A DNA stretch of 64,000 nt from an uncultured Flavobacteriaceae bacterium (GTDB lineage: Bacteria > Bacteroidota > Bacteroidia > Flavobacteriales > Flavobacteriaceae), in NCBI GenBank assembly GCA_947501845.1, contig CANMXP010000001.1, positions 496,001-560,000 of the forward strand. Reading direction: 5' to 3'. Both the position numbers and the translations under genes were made by a program. Each line of letters begins with the position of its first letter. Position 1 is the first letter of the stretch. The notes beneath the pieces were generated by a model, which had not been told where the DNA came from, searched no databases, and was given only the letters and a program-made list of their open reading frames with translations. Of this stretch, positions 17,546 to 25,991 are shown piece by piece.

Positions 17546-18871
17546 CTAACTTTCTAAAACCGTTCGCATAGCCTTAGCTTTAACCAAGCATTCCTCATAT
17601 TCTTTTAAAGGATCGCTCTTTGCCGTAATAGCACCGCCTACAGAATAGGACACATATTCTTTGGTCTCATTATAAAGAATACTTCTAATAACTACATTGA
17701 AATCGAAATCGCCCGTTGGAGAAAAATACCCAACAGACCCAGAATATAGTCCGCGTTTGGTTTCTTCTAAATCTTCAATAATTCGCATGGCCGAAATTTT
17801 AGGTGCGCCCGTCATACTTCCCATGGGAAATGTACTTTTTATAATATCGACTGGATGTGTGTTCTCCTCAATAGTTGATACTACCGTAGAAATCATCTGG
17901 TGTACCTGATCGAATGTATACACCTTGGTCAACTCCTCTACTATAACACTCCCTTTTATGGCCGTTTTAGATAAATCGTTACGTACCAAATCGACTATCA
18001 TAATATTTTCACTACGTTCTTTGGTATCTTTAGACAAGGCTAATTTTAGTGCTTCATCTTCTAATATATTTTCCGAACGTTTGGCCGTTCCTTTAATAGG
18101 TTGGGAAACCACTGTATTTCCTTCCTTTTTTAAATAGCGTTCTGGAGAAGCAGACAACAAATATTTATCTCCGAATTTTAAAAATGTAGCAAAAGGTGGT
18201 TTTGAAATACTATTCAGTTTTAAATAAGCTTCTAACGGATTAATACTGGTGTTTTCAGCATAAAACTCCTGACAAAAATTAGCTTCATAGATATCGCCTC
18301 GATGAATGTGAGCCAGCATTTTGTTTACTTTTTCGAAGTACTCGTCTTTATGGATACGAAGTTTTATTTTGATATCGTTTGAAATTTTCCCGCTTAGTTT
18401 ACTCTGAGTACTGTCGAAAGACTCAGCATGACCTGCACTCTCACTTTGAATATCTTTTAAATCATCTTCAAACTCATCATCAACACAATTTAAATACTTG
18501 ATTTCGACCTGATCACCTTTGAATAAAAATATTTTTTTAGGCTGAAAAAAGTACAAATCAGGAAACTGTAAGCTATCAAAGTTATTAGAGCTTAAATCTT
18601 CTACATCATTTTTTAGATCGTACGTTAAATATCCAAAAACCCAATCTTTTACATTGGTTTGGTATTCTTTAAGCATATCAAAACTACCATCAAAATTTGT
18701 TTGGATACTCGTAAATGCATCTACAGCCAATACAGCTTCGTAGTTTGAATGGCTTTGCTCGTAGTTATTAGAATCCAACCAAACAACATCATCAAATTGC
18801 TGACTCCAAATCAGTAATCGACTTTTAAATTGGTCTGGATTATCTAAACTGTGAATTTGTGTTGTCCTCAA
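17546..18871 (-). CDS. pabB: Aminodeoxychorismate synthase component I
   Basis: A 441-residue chorismate-binding enzyme that makes 4-amino-4-deoxychorismate for folate synthesis. The C-terminal catalytic domain shows PIKGTAKR, IMIVDLVRNDLS, FPMGSMTGAPK and YSGSVGYFSPTGDFDFNV, all conserved in PabB/TrpE. Assignment to PabB over TrpE rests on the short N-terminal domain and the GDIYEANFCQEF stretch. Residues about 147-158 (GHAESFDSTQSK) are encoded by a hairpin repeat inserted in frame in the linker between the domains. No pabA or pabC is adjacent. Divergent from the aldose epimerase gene. Confidence 0.9.
   Translation of the reverse strand: MRTTQIHSLDNPDQFKSRLLIWSQQFDDVVWLDSNNYEQSHSNYEAVLAVDAFTSIQTNFDGSFDMLKEYQTNVKDWVFGYLTYDLKNDVEDLSSNNFDSLQFPDLYFFQPKKIFLFKGDQVEIKYLNCVDDEFEDDLKDIQSESAGHAESFDSTQSKLSGKISNDIKIKLRIHKDEYFEKVNKMLAHIHRGDIYEANFCQEFYAENTSINPLEAYLKLNSISKPPFATFLKFGDKYLLSASPERYLKKEGNTVVSQPIKGTAKRSENILEDEALKLALSKDTKERSENIMIVDLVRNDLSKTAIKGSVIVEELTKVYTFDQVHQMISTVVSTIEENTHPVDIIKSTFPMGSMTGAPKISAMRIIEDLEETKRGLYSGSVGYFSPTGDFDFNVVIRSILYNETKEYVSYSVGGAITAKSDPLKEYEECLVKAKAMRTVLES
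18399..18432. repeat. Hairpin repeat inserted in frame within pabB
   Basis: The sequence contains CTGAGT (18404-18409) and ACTCAG (18421-18426) around a loop with TGTCGAAAG. On the coding strand it reads GTCATGCTGAGTCTTTCGAC and onward. I recall very similar sequences as dispersed intergenic repeats in flavobacterial genomes. Here it is translated as GHAESFDSTQSK in the PabB interdomain linker and keeps the frame. Confidence 0.6.
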
Positions 18872-18999
18872 TAATAAAATTTAATGTGTAAAGTTAGTTA
18901 GAATCCTTAAAAAATTATAAGTTTTGTAGTCTAAACAATAAAATTGCTATTTTTCACGTCAATCAAAAAAAATTTAAACTACTTCTATACCCCATATTT

Positions 19000-19887
19000 A
19001 TGTTCACTTTAAAAAACGAAAAATTAAAAATAGCTATTAAAAAAACTGGAGCAGAATTGTGTAAAATCGCTTCGGTTAAAAACAATATTAATTTTATGTG
19101 GGATGCTAATCCAGAGGTTTGGGGAAGCTTCGCTCCTAACCTTTTTCCTATAATTGGTGCTTTAAAAGACAACACCTATATTTTTGACAAACAAAAATAT
19201 ACATTACCAAAACATGGCATAATAAGAAACAATGAGCAATTAGAATTGCAAGATCAAAGTGAGGATACTTTGACTTTTAAATTAAGTTATAACGAAAACT
19301 CATTAAAAATGTATCCTTTTAAATTTGAGTTTCTTATCACCTATCAACTCATAGACAATAGGATCAATATCACACATACTATTAAAAACCATGGTGATAA
19401 CATTATGTATTTTTCGTTAGGTGGACATCCAGCATTTAAATGTCCTGTGTTTGAAAATGAAGACTATGCAAATTATGTTTTGGAATTTGAACATCCCGAA
19501 AATTCTGTAACCCATCTAATAAATATGGAAAATGGTCTTATCTCAAATAAAACCAAACCTATTTTTAACAACTCCAATAGTTTAGCATTAAGACATGATT
19601 TATTTAATGAAGATGCCCTCATTTTTAAAGACCTGAAGTCTAAAAAGGTAACGTTAAAAAGTAAATTGCAAGGTGCTATACTTAGTGTTAGCTATAAAGA
19701 TTTTCCTTATTTAGGCATTTGGGCAAAACCAGATGGCAATTATGTTTGCATTGAGCCCTGGTTAGGTATAGCCGATAGTGAAACCACCAACCAAAACTTA
19801 ACAGAAAAAGAAGGTATTTTAACATTGATACCACAACAGGTATTTAAAGCATCTTATAGCATTGAAATTCACAATAGTCATTTATAA
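19000..19887 (+). CDS. Aldose 1-epimerase family protein
   Basis: A 295-residue galactose-mutarotase-fold protein of the YeaD/LACX group, expected to interconvert anomers of a sugar or sugar phosphate in the cytoplasm. It has the FAPNLFPIIG region near the N-terminus, a histidine-bearing LPKHG, LGGHPAFKCP with the catalytic-type histidine, and the C-terminal WLGIADSE. No signal peptide. It starts 128 bp from divergent pabB and is followed 37 bp later by a helicase gene. Confidence 0.85.
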   Translation: MFTLKNEKLKIAIKKTGAELCKIASVKNNINFMWDANPEVWGSFAPNLFPIIGALKDNTYIFDKQKYTLPKHGIIRNNEQLELQDQSEDTLTFKLSYNENSLKMYPFKFEFLITYQLIDNRINITHTIKNHGDNIMYFSLGGHPAFKCPVFENEDYANYVLEFEHPENSVTHLINMENGLISNKTKPIFNNSNSLALRHDLFNEDALIFKDLKSKKVTLKSKLQGAILSVSYKDFPYLGIWAKPDGNYVCIEPWLGIADSETTNQNLTEKEGILTLIPQQVFKASYSIEIHNSHL

Positions 19888-19924
19888 ATATTAAGCTTAA
19901 CTTTGCCAGCTAAATAGCACTATT

Positions 19925-21277
19925 TTGAGTTTTGAAGATTTAAATTTAAATACCCCACTTTACAATGCTTTAGACGACTTGGGGTTTACAACACCTACAC
20001 CTATACAAGCAGAAGCGTTTAATGTTGTTGGTTCTGGTAAAGATATGGTAGGGATTGCACAGACAGGTACGGGTAAAACCTTTGCCTACATGTTACCTAT
20101 TCTCAAAAACTTAAAATATTCTACCCAAGAAAACCCTCGTGTTTTAGTTTTAGTTCCTACTCGCGAGTTGGTTGTGCAGGTTGTAGATGAAATTGAAAAA
20201 CTCTCAAAATATATTAATAATCGTGTTTTAGGGGTTTATGGAGGTACTAACATCAATACACAGAAGCAAGCTGTAGCTGAAGGTATAGACATATTGGTAG
20301 CTACTCCTGGTAGGCTATACGACTTAGCGTTAAGTAGGGTTTTACAACTTAAGTCCATACAGAAATTAGTTATTGACGAAGTAGATGTCATGCTCGATTT
20401 AGGATTCAGGCATCAATTAATCAATATTTTTGATATACTGCCCGAACGTAGACAAAACATTATGTTTTCGGCAACCATGACCCAAGATGTTGATGCATTG
20501 ATTAGTGATTTCTTTAAAAACCCTGAGCGTGTTTCTATCGCTGTTTCGGGGACACCTCTTGAAAATATTTCTCAAACACGTTATAATGTCCCTAATTTCT
20601 ATACCAAGGTCAATTTGTTGACACACTTAATAAATGATACTGAAACGTATAATAAGGTTTTAATATTTGTCGCTTATAAGCGTATGGCAGATCGTTTGTT
20701 TGAAAAGCTAGATGAACTATTCCATGATGAATTATGTGTGATCCACTCCAATAAAACCCAAAATTACAGGCTACGGAGTATAGAACAATTTAGAAATGGG
20801 GACAATCGTATTTTAATAGCTACCGATGTGATGGCACGCGGACTCGATATTGACAACGTATCGCATGTTATCAATTTTGACACGCCTTTATATCCTGAAA
20901 ACTATATGCACCGTATTGGTAGAACAGGACGTGCTGAACGCGAAGGGAAATCGATCGCTTTTTCTACAGAGGCTGAACAAGAGGCTATTGGAGACATAGA
21001 GACTTTAATGAATATGAAGATTCCTTTACTGGAGATTCCTGCAGTTGTTGAAATATCTACAGAATTGATTGAAGAAGAACGCCCACAAATAAAGGAACGC
21101 AACAACCCAACCAAGCGAAAAAACGAAGACGTTGCTGGACCTGCTTTTCATGAAAAGAAAGCCAAAAACCAGAAGGAAAATCTTGGCGGTTCTTATAAAT
21201 TTAAAATCGCCAAGAAATACAAAAAGCCTAAGACAAAAGGAGACAAAAATTATAACAAACGTAATAAGCGGAAATAG
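19925..21277 (+). CDS. DEAD-box RNA helicase with DEVD motif II
   Basis: A 450-residue ATP-dependent RNA helicase. The Q motif is at about 3-28, motif I AQTGTGKT at 45-52, PTREL at 78-82, TPGR at 127-130, motif II DEVD at 151-154 instead of DEAD, SAT at 182-184, ATDVMARGLD, and HRIGRTGR. The C-terminal tail from about 390 is rich in lysine and arginine and probably binds RNA. The start codon is TTG at 19925, chosen because no ATG precedes the Q motif. It lies 37 bp after the epimerase gene. Likely role: ribosome assembly or RNA decay, particularly in the cold (inference from family). Confidence 0.93.
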   Translation: MSFEDLNLNTPLYNALDDLGFTTPTPIQAEAFNVVGSGKDMVGIAQTGTGKTFAYMLPILKNLKYSTQENPRVLVLVPTRELVVQVVDEIEKLSKYINNRVLGVYGGTNINTQKQAVAEGIDILVATPGRLYDLALSRVLQLKSIQKLVIDEVDVMLDLGFRHQLINIFDILPERRQNIMFSATMTQDVDALISDFFKNPERVSIAVSGTPLENISQTRYNVPNFYTKVNLLTHLINDTETYNKVLIFVAYKRMADRLFEKLDELFHDELCVIHSNKTQNYRLRSIEQFRNGDNRILIATDVMARGLDIDNVSHVINFDTPLYPENYMHRIGRTGRAEREGKSIAFSTEAEQEAIGDIETLMNMKIPLLEIPAVVEISTELIEEERPQIKERNNPTKRKNEDVAGPAFHEKKAKNQKENLGGSYKFKIAKKYKKPKTKGDKNYNKRNKRK

Positions 21278-21304
21278 TTAGATTATTTAGTCCATCCTAT
21301 AAAT

Positions 21305-22567
21305 TCATTTTTTCATTTGTTTTTTATTCTCGTCCTTGATGCGTTTGCGTTGTTTTCCACTTAAAGCATGCGAATAATAAAATTCGGGATTTAAATAATA
21401 ATATTTATGACGTTTCATTTCAGGGTCATGAATATCAAGGCTTAAATCACAATCAAATCGCATAAGAATACTTACAGACGGATCCCAACCGTATGCTGGA
21501 GCAAGGTGTGAAATACCCCAGGTAATACCCCTTCCGTCACCATTGTTTGAAAAGGCATCAGGAATATAAGGTCCCGATGCAGTAGGCATTAACTCTACAA
21601 TAGAGGCGATTTCAAAGTTAATCCCATCTTTCGCATATTGTATGGTAAAGTGCTCATTGCCATCTTTTATTACCAGAGCAGCCATCCCCTCTTTAAACGG
21701 AAACATAGTTGTTTCATGCCCTGAGTTAATTACTGGATTTAAAGGGTGTTTTTTAAACGGTCCCAACGGGTCGTCGGCTATCGCCAAACCAGTCATACGA
21801 ACTAAGTTTGGATTTCCATCGAAATCTGATTTATAATACAAATAAATTTTATCCTTATAAACAAAGGGGTGCGGATCATGAATTGTATATTGGTCCCATT
21901 CTCCTTTTTTTCCATTTTCTACCACAACTTTATCGTATGGGGTCCAAGGGCCATTTGGTGAATCTGCATAAGACACCGCCACAGGACAATAATCGCCTTT
22001 TAAGCCGCTAGCTTCCATAAAACCTTGATAGTACAGGTAGTATTTGCCTTTGTAAACCAAAATATCGCAGGTTGTCACCGAACGCCAGCCTACATTTGGC
22101 TTTGGAGGACGTGGCACTGCAACCCCTTGTTCTTCCCATGTAAATCCATCGGTACTGGTTGCATACCAGATTTCTGACAGATCCCAATCTGCCGAAGGAA
22201 TCGTATCATTAGCTTCTTTCGCTCTACGCATGCCTACTGGCTTTACAGGCGTATTTCGATAGGTATACCAAACATAATATTTTCCATTTTCAAAAATGAC
22301 TTTCGATGGATCACGACGCGTAATTGTACCATCATAATTGTTATAATCAAACCCCTTTAGTTCTGTATATCTAAATTGAGTATATAGCTCATTATCCTCG
22401 GGTCTAGGCGCCATATATTTTGTGTAATTTCGCTCCATTGCTGCACTAAGCGGCCTGTTAGGCTTTTCTTTAGGAAGAGTAAATGGAAATCCGTCTTGTG
22501 CGCATAAAGAGGTGCTCCCGATTATCAAATAGAAAAATAGTAAGTTTAAAGTCTTAATCTTTTTCAT
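21305..22567 (-). CDS. Glycoside hydrolase family 117 (3,6-anhydro-L-galactosidase-like)
   Basis: A 420-residue exported enzyme with signal peptide ending near CAQ (residues 22-24). The N-terminal SAAMERNYTKYM (41-52) matches the domain-swap helix of GH117. The five-bladed propeller shows RRDPSKV (Asp86), IHDPHPF (Asp231) and GHETTMFP (His284, Glu285). Characterised members release 3,6-anhydro-L-galactose from the non-reducing end of neoagaro-oligosaccharides. Some clades have no known substrate, so agar use is an inference. There are no agarase, sulfatase or SusCD genes nearby, and the gene stands alone. Confidence 0.9.
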   Translation of the reverse strand: MKKIKTLNLLFFYLIIGSTSLCAQDGFPFTLPKEKPNRPLSAAMERNYTKYMAPRPEDNELYTQFRYTELKGFDYNNYDGTITRRDPSKVIFENGKYYVWYTYRNTPVKPVGMRRAKEANDTIPSADWDLSEIWYATSTDGFTWEEQGVAVPRPPKPNVGWRSVTTCDILVYKGKYYLYYQGFMEASGLKGDYCPVAVSYADSPNGPWTPYDKVVVENGKKGEWDQYTIHDPHPFVYKDKIYLYYKSDFDGNPNLVRMTGLAIADDPLGPFKKHPLNPVINSGHETTMFPFKEGMAALVIKDGNEHFTIQYAKDGINFEIASIVELMPTASGPYIPDAFSNNGDGRGITWGISHLAPAYGWDPSVSILMRFDCDLSLDIHDPEMKRHKYYYLNPEFYYSHALSGKQRKRIKDENKKQMKK

Positions 22568-22817
22568 TATATTAAATTTTAATTATTGAGTTTAGCGTAA
22601 CATGTTATTTAACGCTGAATATATAAAAAGTAAAGCAGATGACAAACTATGTTTTTTGATTAAAACCACGTACGCCACCAAGGTTTAAGAAAACAAATGA
22701 CTATGAATTCCGATTAAGAATTCATCCTCAACGGTTTATTACTATATTATTTTCAAAATATCAATTTCTAGCAAAATTCGAATATAATACCTAACACTTA
22801 TTTATTTGTTTTAATAT

Positions 22818-22825
22818 TATATTTG
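22818..22825 (+). promoter_or_regulatory. Possible -7 box for the methyltransferase gene
   Basis: TATATTTG matches TAnnTTTG, 41 bp before the GTG start at 22867. No well-placed TTG upstream. The 299-bp gap from 22568 also holds an imperfect inverted repeat (AGCGTAAC with AACGCT around 22592-22613) near the GH117 start. Confidence 0.3.
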
Positions 22826-22866
22826 AATGCATCTAAGTATGCTTTTATAACTGGTAAACAAATAGT

Positions 22867-23547
22867 GTGTTTGTGAAGAAAGAAAATGAACTTAAAAAAG
22901 TAAAGAAAGCTTGGCCGACTAAAGATGCTATGGAACAGGTTTATGAAATGAAGCTTTGGGGTCATAATCGATCTGCTTTTTATTCAGGTATAGGCTCTCA
23001 TGACCCCATGATAGTAAATCCATATGTAGATATTTTAGCATCATTCTTAACATCTTTTCAAAAACCTCTTGTAGTATGCGATTTAGGCTGTGGAGATTTT
23101 AATGTAGGGAAAGAGCTGGTAAAGCATACTAAGAAATATGTTGCTATAGATATAGTCACAGACCTTATAAAACATAATAAAGAAAAATTTAAAGAAGAAA
23201 ATTTAGAATTTCATTGTTTAGATATTTCAACAGATAATCTACCTTCTGGAGATTGCGCTTTATTAAGACAAGTACTTCAGCATTTATCGAATGCCGAAGT
23301 ACAAAATATTGTAAGCAAGCTTACCAATTTCAAATATGTAATTTTAACTGAACATTTACCCGAAGGCCATTTTATACCCAATAAAGATATTATCTCAGGA
23401 CAAGGAATCAGGTTAAAAAAACAAAGCGGTTTAAACTTAATGAGACCTCCATTTAATTTTAAGGTAGTTGAGGAAAAACAATTATTAGCTGTTGCTTTAA
23501 ATGACTACCAAGGCGTTATTGTAACAACACTTTATAAACTTTTTTAA
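22867..23547 (+). CDS. Class I SAM-dependent methyltransferase
   Basis: A 226-residue cytoplasmic methyltransferase. The SAM-binding motif I VCDLGCGDFNVG lies near residues 69-80, followed by YVAIDIV with the acidic ribose-binding residue, and LRQVLQHLSN as motif IV/V. The acceptor substrate is not evident. The start codon is GTG at 22867; an in-frame stop lies 12 bp upstream, and later Met codons would cut into the folded domain. It sits alone, convergent with the SRPBCC gene. Confidence 0.82.
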   Translation: MFVKKENELKKVKKAWPTKDAMEQVYEMKLWGHNRSAFYSGIGSHDPMIVNPYVDILASFLTSFQKPLVVCDLGCGDFNVGKELVKHTKKYVAIDIVTDLIKHNKEKFKEENLEFHCLDISTDNLPSGDCALLRQVLQHLSNAEVQNIVSKLTNFKYVILTEHLPEGHFIPNKDIISGQGIRLKKQSGLNLMRPPFNFKVVEEKQLLAVALNDYQGVIVTTLYKLF

Positions 23548-23584
23548 GCGATGTCTATGCCTTTACTTTCTGGTCCTACTATGC

Positions 23585-24052
23585 TTATTTCACCAATAAT
23601 ATTCCCAAATGTTCAGTTAATCTATCAAAAACAGAGCCCCAACCATTAAGAATACCCATTTCTTCCTGTTGCTTACAATATTCTTCCGTATCGTGCACAA
23701 TATTAAACGTAAAGTTAGTTTTATCACCATTTTTCTCAAAGAAAGCCTGTATTTCTACACCTTCGGTCATAGGCTTAAAATCTGCTGATGAAATTATTTT
23801 TTCAAACTCAACAATTTCAAAATACATACCTTCAGAAATAAACGCATTACCATCTGGCATTTGCATGGTATATTTCCATTTTCCTCCTACTTTAAAATTG
23901 TGCTCAATCACTTTCGCATTCATTCCTTTTGGCCCCCACCATTCTACTATATGGTTTGGTTGCGTCCAAGCTTCCCATACCAATTCTATAGGCGCATTAA
24001 ATGTTCTTTTTAAGGTAACAGTTCGATTACTAGCGTCATTTGTTTTACTCAT
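23585..24052 (-). CDS. SRPBCC/AHSA1-like domain protein
   Basis: A 155-residue START/Bet v1-like fold protein of the Aha1-C/CalC group, with a deep hydrophobic ligand cavity. Hallmarks are RTFNAPIELVWEAWTQPNHI and WWGPKG near the N-terminus and the C-terminal helix NGWGSVFDRLTEHL. It overlaps the upstream ArsR-type gene by 8 bp, so the two are translationally coupled. This ArsR-SRPBCC pairing is very common in bacteria, and the ligand is generally unknown. Confidence 0.92.
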   Translation of the reverse strand: MSKTNDASNRTVTLKRTFNAPIELVWEAWTQPNHIVEWWGPKGMNAKVIEHNFKVGGKWKYTMQMPDGNAFISEGMYFEIVEFEKIISSADFKPMTEGVEIQAFFEKNGDKTNFTFNIVHDTEEYCKQQEEMGILNGWGSVFDRLTEHLGILLVK

Positions 24053-24374
24053 CTTTTTTATTTTTAGTTTGTAATTTCATTAAATAATCTTCGAAAGCAT
24101 CCAGTTTATCTTCCCATAGGTTTTTATATTGTTCTATCCATAAAAATGCAGGAATCAGTTTTCTAGGCTGTATTTCACAAAATCGTTCTCTCCCCTTTTT
24201 ATTTATCTCTATGATTCCACACTCTTTCAAAATTTTTAAATGTTTTGAAATAGCCGGGCGGCTTACTTCAAATTTTTCAGCTACTGTATTTACAGTTAAT
24301 ATTTCGTTAGAAAGTAACTCTATAATATCTCTTCTAACGGGATCTGCTATGGCTTGAAAAACATCTCTTCTCAT
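24045..24374 (-). CDS. ArsR-family winged-helix regulator
   Basis: A 109-residue metalloregulator-type repressor without the usual metal-binding cysteine cluster. The helix-turn-helix is EKFEVSRPAISKHLKILKECG (residues about 37-57), followed by the beta-wing GRERFCEIQPRKL. It overlaps the SRPBCC gene by 8 bp. Two near-identical palindromes (24384-24399 and 24410-24425) cover the promoter just upstream, so autorepression of both genes is the likely control. The signal is probably a small organic ligand rather than a metal. Confidence 0.93.
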   Translation of the reverse strand: MRRDVFQAIADPVRRDIIELLSNEILTVNTVAEKFEVSRPAISKHLKILKECGIIEINKKGRERFCEIQPRKLIPAFLWIEQYKNLWEDKLDAFEDYLMKLQTKNKKDE

Positions 24375-24383
24375 AATACTTAC

Positions 24384-24425
24384 GTAACTGATTGGTTACA
24401 AATATAAAAGTAACCATTTGGTTAC
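24384..24425 (-). promoter_or_regulatory. Tandem palindromic operator of the ArsR-SRPBCC operon
   Basis: Two 16-bp sites, GTAACTGATTGGTTAC (24384-24399) and GTAACCATTTGGTTAC (24410-24425), repeat at 26-bp spacing. The second is a perfect GTAACC/GGTTAC dyad with a 4-bp centre. The first begins 9 bp upstream of the ArsR start codon. One overlaps the -7 box, the other fills the spacer between -7 and -33, a layout expected for repression. Confidence 0.8.
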
Positions 24426-24430
24426 GCAAA
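24399..24430 (-). promoter_or_regulatory. Bacteroidota-type promoter of the ArsR-SRPBCC operon
   Basis: On the minus strand TATATTTG (24399-24406) is an exact TAnnTTTG -7 box, and TTTG (24427-24430) is the -33 element with a 20-bp spacer. Start site is expected near 24390, giving a short leader to the ATG at 24374. This is the best promoter I find in the window. Confidence 0.7.
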
Positions 24431-24484
24431 TATTTTTGCTAAAAAATTAGTAGAAATATCTTTTTTTTGAAAGAGTAAGCGGAA

Positions 24485-24970
24485 TTAGGGCTTAGTAAAG
24501 GTTACTTTATTAGAAATAACGTTAGTTTCGTCTATAAGAATCCTTTTAGAAGTAATGACGACTATAATAGAATCTATGCCTTTATATGAATCTGACACAA
24601 CATGATAAGCTAGTTTTATCTTTTGGACAGAATCGGAAACACTTTCAGCATCACCTATCTGGTGAATATTTTCTATAGAAAAATCACCTTTATAATTAGG
24701 AATTGAATCGTTTGATAATTCTCTTAGCTGTTGTAAAATATCGTTTTTAAACTCTGGATGTTTTTCTTTTAGTTTTATTAAATCAAAATAGCCCTGAAGC
24801 TTTTGAATTGATAAATTTTGATATGTATCAACCTTAGTATCAATGTTAAACACAGGTGCTTTAGCTTCATATTCTGCATCTAATACAGAACTTTCAGAGA
24901 CTTTATTAGCATCATTATTTTTGCATGACAAAAAAACAAGAATCACTATTATACAAATCAATATCCTCAT
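24485..24970 (-). CDS. Small lipoprotein of unknown function
   Basis: A 161-residue lipoprotein with signal MRILICIIVILVFLSCKNN (lipobox FLSC, Cys16). The mature domain includes a predicted helical region (QKLQGYFDLIKLKEKHPEFKN split across residues 54-75) and a beta-rich C-terminus (IKLAYHVVSDSYKGIDSIIVV, RILIDE). I recognise no family. It overlaps the upstream gene for a single-span membrane protein by 4 bp, so the two products probably work together in the envelope. Confidence 0.7.
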   Translation of the reverse strand: MRILICIIVILVFLSCKNNDANKVSESSVLDAEYEAKAPVFNIDTKVDTYQNLSIQKLQGYFDLIKLKEKHPEFKNDILQQLRELSNDSIPNYKGDFSIENIHQIGDAESVSDSVQKIKLAYHVVSDSYKGIDSIIVVITSKRILIDETNVISNKVTFTKP

Positions 24971-25860
24971 TTTACAATAAATTTAAGTTTTGTAATCTTT
25001 CCATCCTTCAAAGTTTTATCCAATATTTCTACACGCCTTAAATGACTTGTTGGTGTAGTAATAAAACTTATAAAATCGTCTTTTGTAAATAACTCAACAC
25101 CTATACTTACATCAAATAATTGGTATATCTGAGCATCTTTCGCTATAAGACTACTAAGTTGTTCTTTATGCTTTTTCCAATCTTTTACATTTCCGTTAGA
25201 ATAATAATGCAACATCAAAGCATAATCATCGGTAATGAGTTTTACTGTTTGATTAAAATTAGATTCTATAAATCTAACTATAGTGTCGGTTTTATGATAT
25301 GGAGATTGTACTACAAACTCAATACGATTAGAAGTTGTTTTATAATCGAAGCAGCCCAAACTGTCTGTTTTAAAATATAAAGGTGACTCTTCATCTTGCA
25401 AAATCTTAATATCTAATGGTGTTTTGGTAATAGGTGTATTTTTAATACTATCTACAAAGCAAAAATGAAATTGGTTCTTAGAATTTACTCCAAATACAAA
25501 AAAAACAATTACTGGAACTAGTAATATTAACCAGTATAAATGACTTCTTTTATTTGATGCCAAAGATGCCTTATTTTTATGTGTCGCTTTAAATGTATTC
25601 CAATCTTTTAAATCTACATATTCACTTAATAAATTAAGCATGTCTATTCTTGGTAGCTTTTCTGTTTCATTTTTAAAATAGGTATAAAACCATTTCTCAC
25701 TAACCTTTGCTTTTACTTTAATAAATAAATCTTCTTGAAACGAAACGATATCTTCCCCTTTCCATGCCTCAATTAAGTCTGGCGCATTATTAGCACTTAA
25801 AAAAGTAACTGCTACCTTCTTTTTCAAAAGATTAAAATAATAAAGGTCTTGTTCTTTCAA
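24967..25860 (-). CDS. Single-span membrane protein with cytoplasmic helical (HTH-like) domain
   Basis: A 297-residue protein of unknown function. Residues 1-95 are cytoplasmic and helical, ending in a segment (VSEKWFYTYFKN then LPRIDMLNLLSEYV and LKDWNTF) that I recall from N-terminal regulatory domains of other Bacteroidota proteins and that resembles a small HTH or effector-associated domain. One transmembrane helix lies at about 107-125 (YWLILLVPVIVFFVFGV). The periplasmic part (about 130-297) has a carboxypeptidase-regulatory-like beta segment, then an NTF2/ketosteroid-isomerase-like alpha/beta region. It overlaps the downstream lipoprotein gene by 4 bp. This may be a transmembrane signalling pair; no direct proof. 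Confidence 0.6.
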   Translation of the reverse strand: MKEQDLYYFNLLKKKVAVTFLSANNAPDLIEAWKGEDIVSFQEDLFIKVKAKVSEKWFYTYFKNETEKLPRIDMLNLLSEYVDLKDWNTFKATHKNKASLASNKRSHLYWLILLVPVIVFFVFGVNSKNQFHFCFVDSIKNTPITKTPLDIKILQDEESPLYFKTDSLGCFDYKTTSNRIEFVVQSPYHKTDTIVRFIESNFNQTVKLITDDYALMLHYYSNGNVKDWKKHKEQLSSLIAKDAQIYQLFDVSIGVELFTKDDFISFITTPTSHLRRVEILDKTLKDGKITKLKFIVK

Positions 25861-25991
25861 ACTAAAAAGCTTCTGATTATGTGATGATTAAAAATTGTAA
25901 AATAGATTACAAACCTTTTACAATCGCTTTACAATTCTTTGTTTTGATTGCTCCATATGTTTGCTCACATAATTATTAAAAATATAAAATT

